Below, one piece after another: positions 21,588 through 32,542 of a DNA stretch of 64,000 nt; within the stretch, counting starts at the first letter, position 1; the number at the start of each line of letters is the position of its first letter. The translations under genes and the position numbers were made by a program. The notes under the pieces were generated by a model. It was not told where the DNA came from. It searched no databases and saw only the letters and a list, made by a program, of their open reading frames with translations. Source of the DNA: Taxawa tesnikishii (nom. ined.) (lineage: Eukaryota > Ascomycota > Dothideomycetes > Dothideales); contig JAPDRO010000010.1 of assembly GCA_030247885.1 (NCBI GenBank), positions 992,001 to 1,056,000 on the forward strand. The letters are read 5' to 3'.

Positions 21588-22634
21588 ATGGCAACTGACC
21601 CCGTAATCGTCGTTCCGCTATACATCTATCCATCGACGCCTGACACATGGCGTCCATTGCATGAAGCGTAAGTCACGCTTCTCTCTATTTTCCCGTTTTT
21701 CTTTTTTCTTCTTTTTTCTCCTCCTTCTTCCGCCCAGTGTGTCACTGCTATCAGTTCATCCCGACTCGGCGCAAGCCTGCAGCACAACAACCTGATATGG
21801 TGACTGACGTAGTTCATACAGCATCTCCGCCTACGCAAGCCTGCATTTCATCATAATCCTAAACCCGAACTCAGGCCCTGGCGAAAGCAGCTGGTTCTCC
21901 GCCTCGCACTACGTCGACGAGATCCCCGCCTAGCAGCGTACGCAAACGTGACTTTGCTCGGCTATTGCAGGATCGATTACTGCAGACGGTCTGTTGCTGA
22001 GGTCACGCGGGATGTTGAGATCTATGCAGGATGGGCTAAAGTTTACCGGGGTAGAGGTGTTGAGGTAGGGGGATCTTCTTCGACGAGACGCCGAATCGTT
22101 ACGATGAGGCGAAGGCAGAATACTTGAGGAGGATCAGTTGGGTGGTAAAGAGTGCTGAGGGGATTGGAGGCGGGAGAATGGTGAGCATTCCATATTGCAC
22201 CTATCCCGATCCACATTCTACATGGACTGCAGAAATATTTCATCTTCGCTGTCATTCTTCCTTTGCGCATTTGCATGTGCTGATGTATTCGTGCTTTGCT
22301 CAAGGTAATACACAATCCTGGCACCCTTCCCGACCCCAAGTTCGCCACCATAACCGCTCCCTTATCAGGCCCCGACATCACCGTGATTTTTGAGGAGAGT
22401 TACGTCCGTTACCATTCCCCGTCCTTTCAACACGAGGTCACCAAATTGCACGCTTACGATCGCAGCAAATGTTGCTTTATCATGCACTCCGTGCCCCAAG
22501 ACTACGTGAGGAGAACGGTGAGGGAACTGAGGCACAGAGCGAAGATTTTGTTTGTTACGGAGTTGAGCGAGAGGTATTATGAACGGTTTGAAGAAGGGTG
22601 GAAGTTGTTCGTGCAGGCTATGGGAGAACAATAG
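21588..22634 (+). pseudogene. sph3-like: Second Sph3-like (GH135) gene with two single-base shifts
   Basis: Exons 21,588-21,667, 21,822-22,180 and 22,305-22,634 carry a GH135/spherulin-4 domain: PVIVVPLYIYPSTPDTW, FIIILNPNSGPGESSW, GYCRIDYCRRSV, FFDETPNRYDE and VIHNPGTLPDPKF. Two -1 frameshifts interrupt exon 2, each in a mononucleotide run: C4 at 21,924-21,927 and G5 at 22,068-22,072. Adding one base at each gives an uninterrupted 256-codon frame with all splice phases correct. This suggests either recent decay or assembly errors; I list it as a pseudogene as read, but the gene may be intact. No signal peptide or transmembrane helix precedes the domain, so an upstream exon may be missing. 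Sph3-type enzymes hydrolyse galactosaminogalactan and are required for its synthesis in Aspergillus. Confidence 0.65.
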
Positions 22635-23233
22635 CTCCGCTTTTGTAGGACAGAAAAGCATGGATACCTTGTGGGTTACAGTAGACTGCGTGGTTATGAC
22701 TACTTCACATGTCACGTGTACCAAAAAGAATCCACACAGTTGGTATTGCCTTCTGCCAGGTGTTTGGATCGCGGAGGTGCCAAGAAAGCATTTCGCTGCC
22801 GCTGCGTTGGATCTTCCAAGGTCTGCTATTGTCTCTCAGCGTTACAATAGCTTCGTCGTGACTGCCATTCGACTCTCGGCACTACGTGCGAGACGTCTGA
22901 CGAAGACTTGCGACCGGTGTACATTGTCTCAGAACCAGTGAGATCTACATGGAAAGACTGTTGCTCGAAAGGTAGAACAAACAAGATCAAGACATCAACA
23001 GCCAAGTGCAACGCTTCGCAAACCATCTAGACTCAAGGAGAAGCAGTATTGTCTCTCCCTTTTTCCGAAGCTGCCTAGGTTCGCTGCTCCGTAACCAGGA
23101 TTCGTGGTCATGGTCCAGAATTGCGTCATCTAGTCGAGTTCCATCTCCCCTTTCCAGGTGTGCACCACCCGTCACTCGATGTGCCGTTCCCTAACATCCG
23201 CGAGCAGTCACTTTCCGCATCAACGAGCTAGCG
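22635..23233. other. Intergenic, nothing recognised
   Basis: 3' flank of the second Sph3-like gene. Short frames on both strands show no known motif. Confidence 0.35.
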
Positions 23234-23800
23234 TCCAGTACCAGCAAGATAGAATGTCACCGGACCCTGCTTCAGGGTCTCTTCATAAGATCACAAGCTC
23301 CTCTCTAGGGGCTTCCGGCCGCTTTCGTGGTGGGAACACCACTCAGAACATGTGAGTGACCGTTCGAGGAGGCTGGAACATTTGCTCTGGAGTGGTTCCG
23401 TAGCGCTTACCAAGCAGCCCCCAAAGCGTGACCAAAACTGGGTTCGACTGGATCTTGTAGATCGCCGTGCCTTGGTCCCGTTCACGACGCTGGAATCCCG
23501 GTCTCGGGATTTGTACTTCGCAAGGGTATGGGAGACTGGCCGGCAAATCGTTTCTGCTTCGCACGCAATTGTGATCGCGCCCTGCAGATTTCAATGGATT
23601 GTGGGGAAAATCCCGAATCCTATGAGTAGGGATAAGGCGCTTGTGGACCGCACTGTGTTATGCGTCCCTGCACTTTTGAACTACAGCTGCACGGCACTGC
23701 ATGGGCAACAAGGGATTTGCGTCACATTTTTGCAGATCAGTTTTCGCACTTGGATTCAACACTCTGATCGACGTTTTAGACCGAATTCGCTACTACCCTA
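23234..23800 (+). repeat. Duplicated non-coding block, copy 1
   Basis: The block starting CCAGCAAGATAGAATGTCAC matches 27,946-28,620 with roughly three-quarters identity by eye. Shared landmarks are GATCACAAGCTCC, CTAGGGGCTTCC, GCCGCTTTCGTG and TATGCGTCC followed by GCACTTTTGA. The two copies bracket agd3 and the small secreted protein gene. No intact frame; probably a decayed local duplication. Confidence 0.6.
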
Positions 23801-23854
23801 CTAGTAACATCAACGATGTCTTCATAGCGTACTGATTAATCCTTTTCGCTCAAA

Positions 23855-26487
23855 TCAGAGTGCAACAGGCGTGGACAGCGTAAGAGTGACCGGAGAGCCG
23901 CTGAGGGTTACCCATATGATCAGCGGTTCACTGCCGACTTGATCCCTCGTAACGGTGCCCGTAGTTGAAGCGGACGTAGGCAGTGTTACAGGAATCGGAG
24001 CACTACAGGTATTGCCGCTAGCGGTGACTGTAACGGCGGTAATGCGAGTGCCATCGGAGGAGTACATGTAGGTGAGGTTGGGGTTGCAGTTGTCGCGGGC
24101 CATGCGCTGTAGGAACAACTGGGCGAGGTCGTCGTGCTTCTTGGTTACTATAGGCCAGTTGGTGAGTCTCATCATTTCTTGCGTAACTGTCTCAACCCAG
24201 ATCTGGATCAGCGAATACTAGTGAAGACGGTTAGGGTCAACCTTCTACCACATGCAAAACAAGCGTTTGACTAAGAGCATACGTACGACAGTGACAGATC
24301 CGACGGTAGTACCGGGGACGTCGGACGATCTTAAGTTGGCCTGATGGAACATATACGGGTCCTGTCGCAACGCAAGGAGGTATCGTGAGGTTGTAAACCT
24401 TTCGTAATTGAGAAGATCGGTAAACGAGCCGCTCCCCGCGGAAGTATCTATCCATTCCTGTGTAGTGCCTAGAGTGTCGAGAGGGTGAGCAATTGTGTTC
24501 GACAGTGATACACGTGAATACGTACAGGCCGGTAAATCGCAGTTGTAGTAAATCGTCGTAGGCCAGCGTGGGATGATGGTCAAGCCAGCATATCCATTAC
24601 TGGGTATGTCGGAAATCAACGCCCAGTACGGGTTCGTAGGATTCAGCAAAGAAGGACGACTGTTATCACCAACGACCTGCGTGATACCATTGGCCATCCA
24701 CGCATTGATCGCATCACCATTATGCATGCCAGTGATGGCAGGAGGGACTAGACCGTTGGGCGAGAAGCTAGCAGGTACGAGGTCAGCAAATGTCGTCCGA
24801 AAGAGAAGATCCTCAACCTCAATGACCTACGTTCCGGCGGAGATTCCGACTTGCTTCAACCATGCCTGATTGAAAGTAATTTCATTGAACGTATCGCTGT
24901 ACGTAGCGTTGTCGAGGTTCAAGTGGGTGAACGTGTGAGAGATGTGGGAGAATGCATCTCGGTTGGCCGTGTTCGTGAACCAAGTCAAAAGTCTATCGAC
25001 CTTAGCACATGTAAGACTCCAGTTGTACGATACCAATGATTCGCCATCGAGAGTTGCTGGCCAGAAATTGGTACCAGTGCCGAGAGGCTTCTGAAACTCT
25101 AGCGCGGTGTCCGGCCTCAAGCACAACGATCAGCATTCGGCTAAGAGATGAACAGAGGTTGTACTGATTGTTGACTCACTGGTCGTCGGGATACACGGCG
25201 TCAACTGGATCGCAAACATCGACATTGACATTGTACTCGGTGTTTGTGGCGTTGATGATGTCTCCATTTCCATTATGGGCAAGCTCCATCTTGTATTTGG
25301 AGCCAGCCGGGAGCCGAGAGTTGAGACTTGCCATCCAGCTAACATGGGGTGGGAGATCCGCAGGTCGCAGACGGAAGAAGGACCCGTTCGGCTGGTATAA
25401 GCCGGTCGTGAGATGAACGTCATCTACTTGGGTACTGAGATAGGTCTTTCTAGCTCCTAAAAATACGCCGCGAGTCATCCAGTGGCTGCATTGCTTCGGG
25501 GTTAGCCAAGACGAGGGAAGCACAGGAATGAAACAGGGTAACGCACATATACGCATGTTGAAGAAAGTTGGAAGTAGGAGACCACTGGGTGGCCCACGAG
25601 GTGAAGAAGACCATTTGCTGGCGGCCCGACCAATTGTTGATAACCGCTGCGGTGGTTGAGCCGGTGAACTGGCCCGCTGAATCTGGAGCGAACTGAGCGA
25701 CTTGCCATGTTGAGCCCGTCGTGTCGGTGATGGTTGCTGGATAGTGGTACAAGCTCTGGGTGGTCATGGTCGCTCCCGAAACAAGGTTGGCCGTGGAGAA
25801 CCCAGTAAGGTTAGTGAAGCTTATAAGCTGCTCTACACCAGTGCTACAGCATCCAGTACCGGAGATTGCAGTCGTTGTACCGAATTGAGCGTCTGGGTAC
25901 ACATCAAGGCGCACCATTTTGACGCCAAAGGAGGTCTGGTACGCATAGAGCTGGTTGTATTGGTCGGTGGTGATGGCGGGTGCCCATGTGCCGTCATAGT
26001 CGTACGAAACCTCGCTGAGGGTAATGATGCCTGCATAGTTGCCATGCGTGTCCGAGGAGTTCAGCGTCGGGAGCGTTATGCCGGACTGGGGGACAATGAC
26101 TAGCTGATACGGAATGCCATAGGCAAGGAGGCCAGAATACGCCGAGTAAGCTTCGGTGGACGAGCGCGCAAACACCAGAATCGTTTGGTCGACCGTGGCA
26201 CCGCTGACGGGAGAGGCGGTGGACGAGGCGGATAAGGTGGGCGTACTAGAAATTGCGCCGGAGGAAGACGTTGAGCTGGTTGTTGTGCTTGCTGGAAGCG
26301 AGCTCGCCACTGATGGAGATGTAAATGTGGCGGATGCAGATATGGTTTTGGCTGAAGTGGAGGTGGTCTTAGAAGACGTGGACGTGGTCTTGAGCTTGGA
26401 GGGTGTGGTCGTCGACGTTTTACCGGCGCCTTTGGCCAAGCCGGCGATGAGGGCAAAGCCAACAAAGACAGGTGTACAGAGCTTCAT
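23855..26487 (-). CDS. agd3: Agd3-type secreted polysaccharide deacetylase (6 exons)
   Basis: Exons (minus strand) 26,487-25,547, 25,485-25,180, 25,115-24,831, 24,767-24,526, 24,468-24,287 and 24,217-23,855 join without any stop into 772 residues. The introns are 58-69 bp with GTNNGT-like donors, and every splice phase closes correctly. A signal peptide (MKLCTPVFVGFALIAGLAKG) is followed by a Ser/Thr-rich linker to about residue 95, then a domain with VDQTILVFARSS, SYDYDGTWAP and RLDVYPDAQFG. The catalytic deacetylase region has YLSTQVDDVHL (metal-binding Asp motif), HNGNGD, PAITGMHNGDA and FMFHQANLR-like DPYMFHQANLR. This matches Agd3 (CE18), which removes acetyl from GalNAc in galactosaminogalactan outside the cell and makes the polymer adhesive. 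Gene context agrees. The alternative reading of a TAG at 24,827 is resolved by an intron. Confidence 0.9.
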
Positions 26488-27222
26488 TGTGTGCAATGCG
26501 AGCAAGGCTTGCGACGCAGTGAGCGACTGGTGGGCTAAGTAGAGTATGATACGCACTTCCACACACCTCAAAGGCGGTTAAAGTATAGTGGCCGCCACGC
26601 AAAGTCTTTTGCCTGACGCTCATTACCGCCCGGTCGCTTGATCTTCGACAACGGTGTTGACAATCCGGGCAAGCCATAATCGGCTACTCGACACGCAGCC
26701 AAACCTAAAGCTGGCTTCTGGTTGCCGCTTGCACGCACAGGCGTGGATTCCAGGCGTGAGCCCCGCACCTCTGGTTACCCTATCCGCCGCCACAGAACGC
26801 CACGGTCCTGACGCCGGCCCTGATGCGTAGTCAGGGACGGGGAAGGCTTCGCAGGTCTCGGCCGTCGCCAATGCATGCCTCGACTGCGAACATTCCGCGA
26901 TAGCCAGAATGAGCGAGCTATGGCCTAACCAGGCTCTTGACCCCAGCACTCCAATATGGGCTCATGCAGTAGGAGAACGCCCTCGTACGGGAATGTATCC
27001 CAACTTGGAACAGACAGGACTACCGCAAGCATGCGCCTCGCTTGCAGCCCTTCGTTTCGTGTTACATACAGGGTGCTCAACACATGCGAACGACATTCAA
27101 CCTCTGGACAAAGAGTTATTGGACGCAACAAGTATAGCCCCAGTTCTCGTCAAACGGCACGGACTAGCACTTCTGCACAAGATATCTTAACCATCGTTCG
27201 CTTGATCGTCACGACGTAGAGT
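26488..27222. other. Intergenic between agd3 and the secreted-protein gene
   Basis: Upstream region of agd3 (minus strand) and 3' flank of the small secreted protein gene. Overlapping short frames only; no definite regulatory motif identified. Confidence 0.35.
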
Positions 27223-27525
27223 TCACACCTTGTCCTTGGGCTTTGGGCACCCGCCGTTGGCCTCGGTATAGCAGGCCCAAGCTGCTGCATTCTGACATTC
27301 GCAGAGCTGTTCGAGACGCTTCGGTCAGTGTTTGTTGTATCCTTCCGTTTGCTTGATGAGCCAACTTACACTCTTGCTGTTCAGGAGTGGTGGGCAGTTG
27401 GGCAGCGGACAGTCGCAAGCCTTCTTCATGTTCGGTAGCCTTTCCTTTGGGCCAACACCGCTTCCGTGCGCTGTTACTAAAGGCAGTGCGATTGTTGCGA
27501 GCAGGAGCGTAGCAGAGATCTTCAT
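27223..27525 (-). CDS. Small cysteine-rich secreted protein (2 exons)
   Basis: Exon 27,525-27,370 and exon 27,306-27,223 join across a 63-bp GTAAGT...ACAG intron to give 79 residues. The first ~19 residues (MKISATLLLATIALPLVTA) form a strong signal peptide, and the mature ~60-residue chain has seven cysteines (ACDCPLPNCPP, then LCECQNAAAWACY and GGCPKP). Small secreted Cys-rich proteins with an LCECQNAAA-like core are common in plant- and insect-associated ascomycetes and are often listed as effector candidates; function is unknown. A neighbouring 70-bp upstream segment (27,688-27,760) is duplicated at 28,925-29,000. The gene lies inside the exopolysaccharide cluster, but nothing shows that it takes part in that pathway. 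Confidence 0.75.
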
Positions 27526-27687
27526 GATTGATGCCGTGGTCTTGCGCGGAGTCGAGAAAGAGTAACGGTAGTGCTTGGAGAAAGGAAAAAGTACGTGTTC
27601 TGCGTCCGTTCTCGTGATAAGGCCACACCTTACTTACGTGACAACCTTGTGCAGTGGCTCGATCCAGAACTTGTGAAAACGAGCTGC

Positions 27688-27760
27688 GTGTAGAGGTCGA
27701 AGTCTGGGACGCTAAGCGTGAAATGCTCCGTTCGTCCCACTCCCACGTCCCCGCGTGTCT
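27688..27760. repeat. Short duplicated upstream segment
   Basis: AGAGGTCGAAGTCTGGGACG, then AAGCGTGAAATGCTCC, matches 28,925-29,000 (AGAGGTCAAAGTTCGGGACG, then AAGCGTGGAATACTCC). It lies about 160-235 bp upstream of the small secreted protein start. The copy at 28.9 kb has no equivalent coding region, so it appears to be part of a larger decayed local duplication. Confidence 0.5.
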
Positions 27761-27937
27761 CACTTATGCATCAACTACCCAGTGATTCGAAAGAAGGGCC
27801 TGGAACTCTATATACGGACGAACAGTGAGCAACGTACGCTTGTGTAGCGAAAGGATACTCTTCGCAATGTGTACACGCGAATAATACACCTTACAAAACG
27901 TGTGTTATGGGAGCGCACGGACTTCTCCGGCAGTTGA

Positions 27938-28620
27938 CCAGTTCCAGCAAGATGGAATGTCACCGCACCCTGTTCTTGCGGTCTCGCGCACCATGAGATC
28001 ACAAGCTCCCCTCTAGGGGCTTCCAGCCGCTTTCGTGACGGCAAGACCACTTACAGCATGCCAGTGATCACGCAAGTAACTGTTCGAGTAGGCTGAGACA
28101 TTTGGCTCAACATATCTCATAACGCTTCACCAGGCGGCCCCGAGCATCCCTGTAGAATCGCGCAAAGCCGCTACAACTCTAACCGCGACATTTACTCTCC
28201 GTCGATACGATGGAATTGCAATGGATTTGGTGCTAAGCCGTCCCACGGCGTTGCAGTTCTTTCGACGACCATGCCGACGGAGGTAGTACTCAGCGATGCT
28301 CGGCAATCTAGAAGACCATCGTTTCTTTGCTGCGCTACTAACGCTTAACTACACATTCTGAGATTCTGCTACCTGTACGGGCGGGGAGCTGAAGGAAGGG
28401 CAGACAGGGCAGATCATCTGTGTTACGCGATCGCGATCGTGCGTGTCACCCGCAGACCTTGATGGTCCATGCGCGAAGCCCCAGAAAGCCATGCATAACG
28501 ATAAAGCCGTTGTGAGCTGCGCTGCATGTCACTGTGGCTTATGCGTCCATGCACTTTTGAGCCCCAACATGCACGAAATAGGGGATCTACGTCACCTTTA
28601 TGCTGATAACTTCTATACTC
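27938..28620 (+). repeat. Duplicated non-coding block, copy 2
   Basis: Partner of the block at 23,234-23,800, same orientation, with shared GATCACAAGCTCC, CTCTAGGGGCTTCC and GCCGCTTTCGTG landmarks. It is followed directly by a relic agd3 fragment. Confidence 0.6.
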
Positions 28621-28722
28621 GGATTCCTCTCCAGACTATGAGGGCGATTCCTATGATCATACCTGCATGAGTGCCACCACTAATCGGCATAGACACCGGC
28701 CCTTAGCTCTACTCGGAGAGAA

Positions 28723-28890
28723 GCCGTCACTACCGACCAATACAATCAGCTCTATACGTACTACAGCTCCTTTGATGTCAAAATGGCGCGCCTTGCTGCG
28801 TGCCAAGAGGCCTAATTCGACACAACGACTACAAACTGCCGGTACCGCAGCTGCGGCACCGGTGTAGAGCAGCTTGTTGGCTCACCAATC
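28723..28890 (+). pseudogene. Relic fragment of an agd3-like gene
   Basis: The plus strand reads AVTTDQYNQLYTYYSSFDVKM..., which aligns with agd3 exon 1 (AITTDQYNQLYAYQTSFGVKM), and later CGTGVEQL against CSTGVEQL. A stop (TAA) interrupts it and there is no flanking coding sequence. Orientation is opposite to the intact agd3. This shows that a second agd3 copy once existed here and has decayed. Confidence 0.7.
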
Positions 28891-28924
28891 TTGCCGGACT
28901 TAGGGTCATGACCATTTAGAGCTT

Positions 28925-29000
28925 GCACCCAGAGGTCAAAGTTCGGGACGCCAAGCGTGGAATACTCCATCCGTCCCGCCTCCACGTAACCTTGTTAGTG
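28925..29000. repeat. Second copy of the duplicated upstream segment
   Basis: Matches 27,688-27,760 in the same orientation; see that entry. The surrounding 29.0-29.9 kb holds the upstream region of the epimerase gene and no recognised frame. Confidence 0.5.
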
Positions 29001-29948
29001 TGAAATTGACTGGAAGTTCTGAGAAAAATCCGTAAAAAGCCGGGAATCAATAACGGTACCGCTTGGCCGAATTTTCTGTCAACTGCCGTGACGACCCTAG
29101 GTGATTCTGTTGACAATCAGTTGAAGACACGTAACGGCGATTGCGTGGGTTCCAGATGAACGTCCCGTCTCTTCAACGGCCAACAGTAATACCGTGTATC
29201 TACAACGTGGATGCCAGGGAAGCCAGCGTCTACTGTGATTGAATCTCACGCTGGACTCTTGGGTGTTAGCTCTCGGTAGATGTCTGCAGTCCGAGATGTC
29301 TCAGGTCTCGCTCCGACGAACCAAAGGACACACACCTTCAAGGTCACGGCAGTCCGTCTCAAACCGAAGACGCCGCTACCGAAGAACACTCGCATCAGAG
29401 TGGCACAAGCTGAAGGGTTCTGGGCCTAGACTGCCCACACCGCGGGACGACCGGAAGTGATCCCAAAGGATCTCCAGACGTCGTGGAGTGAACTTACGCC
29501 TGGTGGGAATCCACAACGGTAAAGAATCTTTCGCGTGATTACTCGCTTGCTTGCTTGGTCGGATTCTGTTCTCGACTCAGCCACTCGCAAGGAATCACGT
29601 CTTGAAGACTTTGCAGGGTCTGGCTCCGGCATCTGCAGACACCCGCAGGTACGTGGGAGCTGCGATCCAGACGATCTGGTCGTGGCTAGATGCACGCCTT
29701 AGTCCCTCAGTTCGAGACACTGCTCGATTTGGTCATCCTGGAGGAAGGGTATCTTGCGCCTACATGCATGGATCTACCACTTGGCTCTGGAACATACATG
29801 TAAGTCTAGTGGACTGCCGTGCCTTCTTGCTGTTATATCATGCCACCTCAAGAACAAGTCGTTTGTTTGCATTCAAGCTACGACTCCCTTCGCAGACTTC
29901 TTTGCACTGTCGCTTTTGTAAGTCTAGTATTACTCACTCACCGCAAAC

Positions 29949-31250
29949 ATGCCTCACTCATTACGATCTGTTTCATCCTCCTCCACTCTTTCTCTTGACT
30001 CTAACTCAGTCCCTTCTTCTCCCGAGATTTCACGCCCTCAATCTCCATCAGAGGCACAGTTCACAGACTCTTTGCCAGCTGACGATGGCAAGAAATATGT
30101 CTTGGTCATTGGTGGAATGGGTTACATCGGCTCGCACACGACTCTTGAGCTCCTCAAGGAGGGCCACAATGTCATAATTATTGACGATCTCAGCAACTCC
30201 TACGAGGACGTCCTGTCACGCATCAGATTTCTCGCCCTGGAAGACTGCAAAGACCGCGGTATCATGGTGCCGACCCTGCGTTTTCACAAGCTTGACTACA
30301 GAAGTCATGCCATGCGTCAACTATTAGCAAGTTACGCCGCATCTCGATCCATTATCTCAGGGGTGATCCACTTCGCTGCATTCAAGTCAGTTTCGGAGTC
30401 AATCTCTCGCCCTCTCGCATACTATCAGAACAACATCAGTGGTCTAATCGAGCTGTTGATCACTCTGCAAGACTTTGGCATCAAGAACTTCGTCTTTTCA
30501 TCTTCCGCCACCGTCTACGGCGCCAAGGCCAACGAAAGCAAGCCTCTGCATGAGGACGATCTTGTGCATTTTGACGAGGTGGTGCTCGATGAGCACGGCA
30601 ACAAGACCATCAAGTCCAACGGCATCCAAGGCATTACCAACCCTTATGGCCGCACAAAGTACTTTGCGGAAGCCATCCTAGCCGACGTCGCTAGGGCTGA
30701 TCCCAGCATGCGCATCACAGCCCTGCGCTACTTCAACCCCGTGGGCTGCCATCCCTCCGGCATCCTGCGTGAGGACCCTCGTCAGAAGCCTACGAATCTC
30801 TTCCCCGTCATTGCCTCCGTGATCAAGGGCACCAAGCCAGCCCTCGAAATCTTCGGCTCCGACTGGGAGACCCGCGACGGCACGGCCGTACGCGACTTTA
30901 TCCACGTTGTCGACCTGGCGCAGGGCCACATCGCGGCTCTAGAAGCCGCGTACGCCGATCCCAAGCGCGAGGCCTTCCGATCATACAATCTTGGCACTGG
31001 CAACGGCATGACTGTTGCAGAGGTGATCGCTAGCTTCGAGAAGGCGTCGCAGCAGGAGCTTTCCGTCGTCAAGGCGCCCAGGAGAGCCGGAGACGTGGGC
31101 TACTGCGTTGCTGCGACTCAGCGCGCGGAGACGGAGCTCGGGTGGACGGCACAGAAGTTTGTGGACGAGTGCGCGCGGGATACCTGGAAGGCACTGAACT
31201 TGAATGACTGTCGGGGCTTGAGCGGTGTTGTGCTGCCAAGTTTGACTTAA
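29949..31250 (+). CDS. uge3: UDP-glucose/UDP-GlcNAc 4-epimerase (Uge3-type)
   Basis: The single-exon gene encodes 433 residues. After a Ser/Pro-rich leader of about 50 residues comes the short-chain dehydrogenase/epimerase fold: NAD-binding GGMGYIGSHT, then DDLSNS, HFAAFKSVSES, the catalytic Ser in FSSSATVYG and the Tyr/Lys pair in NPYGRTKYFAE, followed by RYFNPVG and RDFIHVVDLAQGH. It converts UDP-Glc to UDP-Gal and, in Uge3, UDP-GlcNAc to UDP-GalNAc, the two sugar donors of galactosaminogalactan. The N-terminal extension separates it from the ~350-residue housekeeping Gal10-like enzymes. Assignment to Uge3 rather than another 4-epimerase rests mainly on its place between agd3 and gtb3. The frame is intact. 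Confidence 0.88.
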   Translation: MPHSLRSVSSSSTLSLDSNSVPSSPEISRPQSPSEAQFTDSLPADDGKKYVLVIGGMGYIGSHTTLELLKEGHNVIIIDDLSNSYEDVLSRIRFLALEDCKDRGIMVPTLRFHKLDYRSHAMRQLLASYAASRSIISGVIHFAAFKSVSESISRPLAYYQNNISGLIELLITLQDFGIKNFVFSSSATVYGAKANESKPLHEDDLVHFDEVVLDEHGNKTIKSNGIQGITNPYGRTKYFAEAILADVARADPSMRITALRYFNPVGCHPSGILREDPRQKPTNLFPVIASVIKGTKPALEIFGSDWETRDGTAVRDFIHVVDLAQGHIAALEAAYADPKREAFRSYNLGTGNGMTVAEVIASFEKASQQELSVVKAPRRAGDVGYCVAATQRAETELGWTAQKFVDECARDTWKALNLNDCRGLSGVVLPSLT

Positions 31251-32542
31251 CTGGAAGCAAAACGCTTGCTTCTTGATTTTTGCTTTGGGTTCAGCGCGGA
31301 GTTTTCATGTCACGGGTTACAGATACGAAGGACGGTTTGGGAATGGTTTGATGAATATTCTATTGCTGTTTGTCTTGCCGGAATCGGGCAAGGACAAAAT
31401 GTATTCTATGGTTTCGATGAGATCACCTTGCCAATTCTATTATTTGCTCACTTCACAACGTAATTAGTATTTGCTAATCTCTCATCGCTGATGCCTGCGT
31501 ATCGCTCGTATCAGGCCAGAAGCTTCTGTAGCCTCAACAAAAAATAAAAATAAAAATAAAAAAGAGAGAGAGAGGAAGCAAGGCCTATAGACCCTTGGTT
31601 TGGTTTTCAAGGAGATATCCAAAACAGTGAAACTACAGAACAGTACTACAGAGGTGAGATGAAGCAAGATACCTCTTTACACGTTTCACAGAAACTCGAC
31701 AACCCTGAGCACTGCATGAGCTGAGCCCTCAGTGAAGAGATTCTCACAACCAGAACGCATGATCTCGAGCCATGAGACGACGCCGAGACTCGCGCTTTCT
31801 GGACCAGCTCGGCACAGCGAAGCGACGGCAACTTAGACGACATACCCAGCAAGCCTACACTCGGGGTCCGCAAGTGTCACTTTTAGAGGTTCCAAAGTTG
31901 TTAGCATGCGTCGGCGTGTGGCACAATCAGAGACACGGGTGGAAGTCACGGAGTGTCGTTCTTTTAGTGCAGATAATCCTTGCATGTCGGCATATAAAGC
32001 CCGTGCGCAGCTGCAGGACGCCATCCGTCATATGTCATCACCCTTGTACCCGGCCTGCATGGATAAGCGCCGTCTGCGTCCGCACGCCCCGACTGTGCTT
32101 AGCTGCCGCCTAGCAACATCCAGCGCCCCGGCAGCACCGAGAAACGGGGAACGGGCGATGAAGGGATCTGCATGGAGGTCTACTTAGGTCGAGCGAGACA
32201 CATAAACGTTCAGTGCCGCGCTTGGACGTTTTCCAGACGCGGCTCGATGATCGGGTGGAGGGCGGATAGAGGCTTGTTCTCACACCCTGCTTCTCCCTCC
32301 AGGTCTTGCTCCGTGCAAGATCGGAGGGATGCTCTACGTAACGCGATCGATAAAGTTCGCACTGGCCAGGCAGATATGAGTATTGTAACACGCTTGATTG
32401 TAGGTAACATCACGCATTCGAAGCGTTCCGTTTCTTTTCACTAAGATTTCCCCACACCGTTCGTCATTCTTCCCTTTGTTTGCTTGTCCTATAACGTTGC
32501 ACCTGTAATCTCCTTGATACCACAGACTCGGGATTCGCAACC
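31251..32542. other. Intergenic between uge3 and gtb3
   Basis: About 1.3 kb without a recognised gene. It holds the uge3 terminator region, a low-complexity tract at about 31,538-31,577 (listed separately), and the presumed gtb3 promoter. The sequence before 32,543 (CGCAACCATGG) is a good fungal start context. Confidence 0.45.
31538..31577 (+). repeat. Low-complexity (AAAAAT)n and (GA)n tract
   Basis: An A-rich tract with repeated AAAAAT units runs directly into a GA dinucleotide run. Simple-sequence repeat in the intergenic region. Confidence 0.85.

Noticed and set aside
24827-24829. In-frame TAG in agd3
   Set aside because: It lies inside a 63-bp intron (24,768-24,830) with GTAGGT donor, CTGAC branch site and CTAG acceptor; removing it restores the conserved PAITGMHNGDA context.
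26100-26542. Pro/Ser-rich and acidic frames overlapping the agd3 N-terminus
   Set aside because: They are alternate readings of the Ser/Thr-rich linker of agd3.
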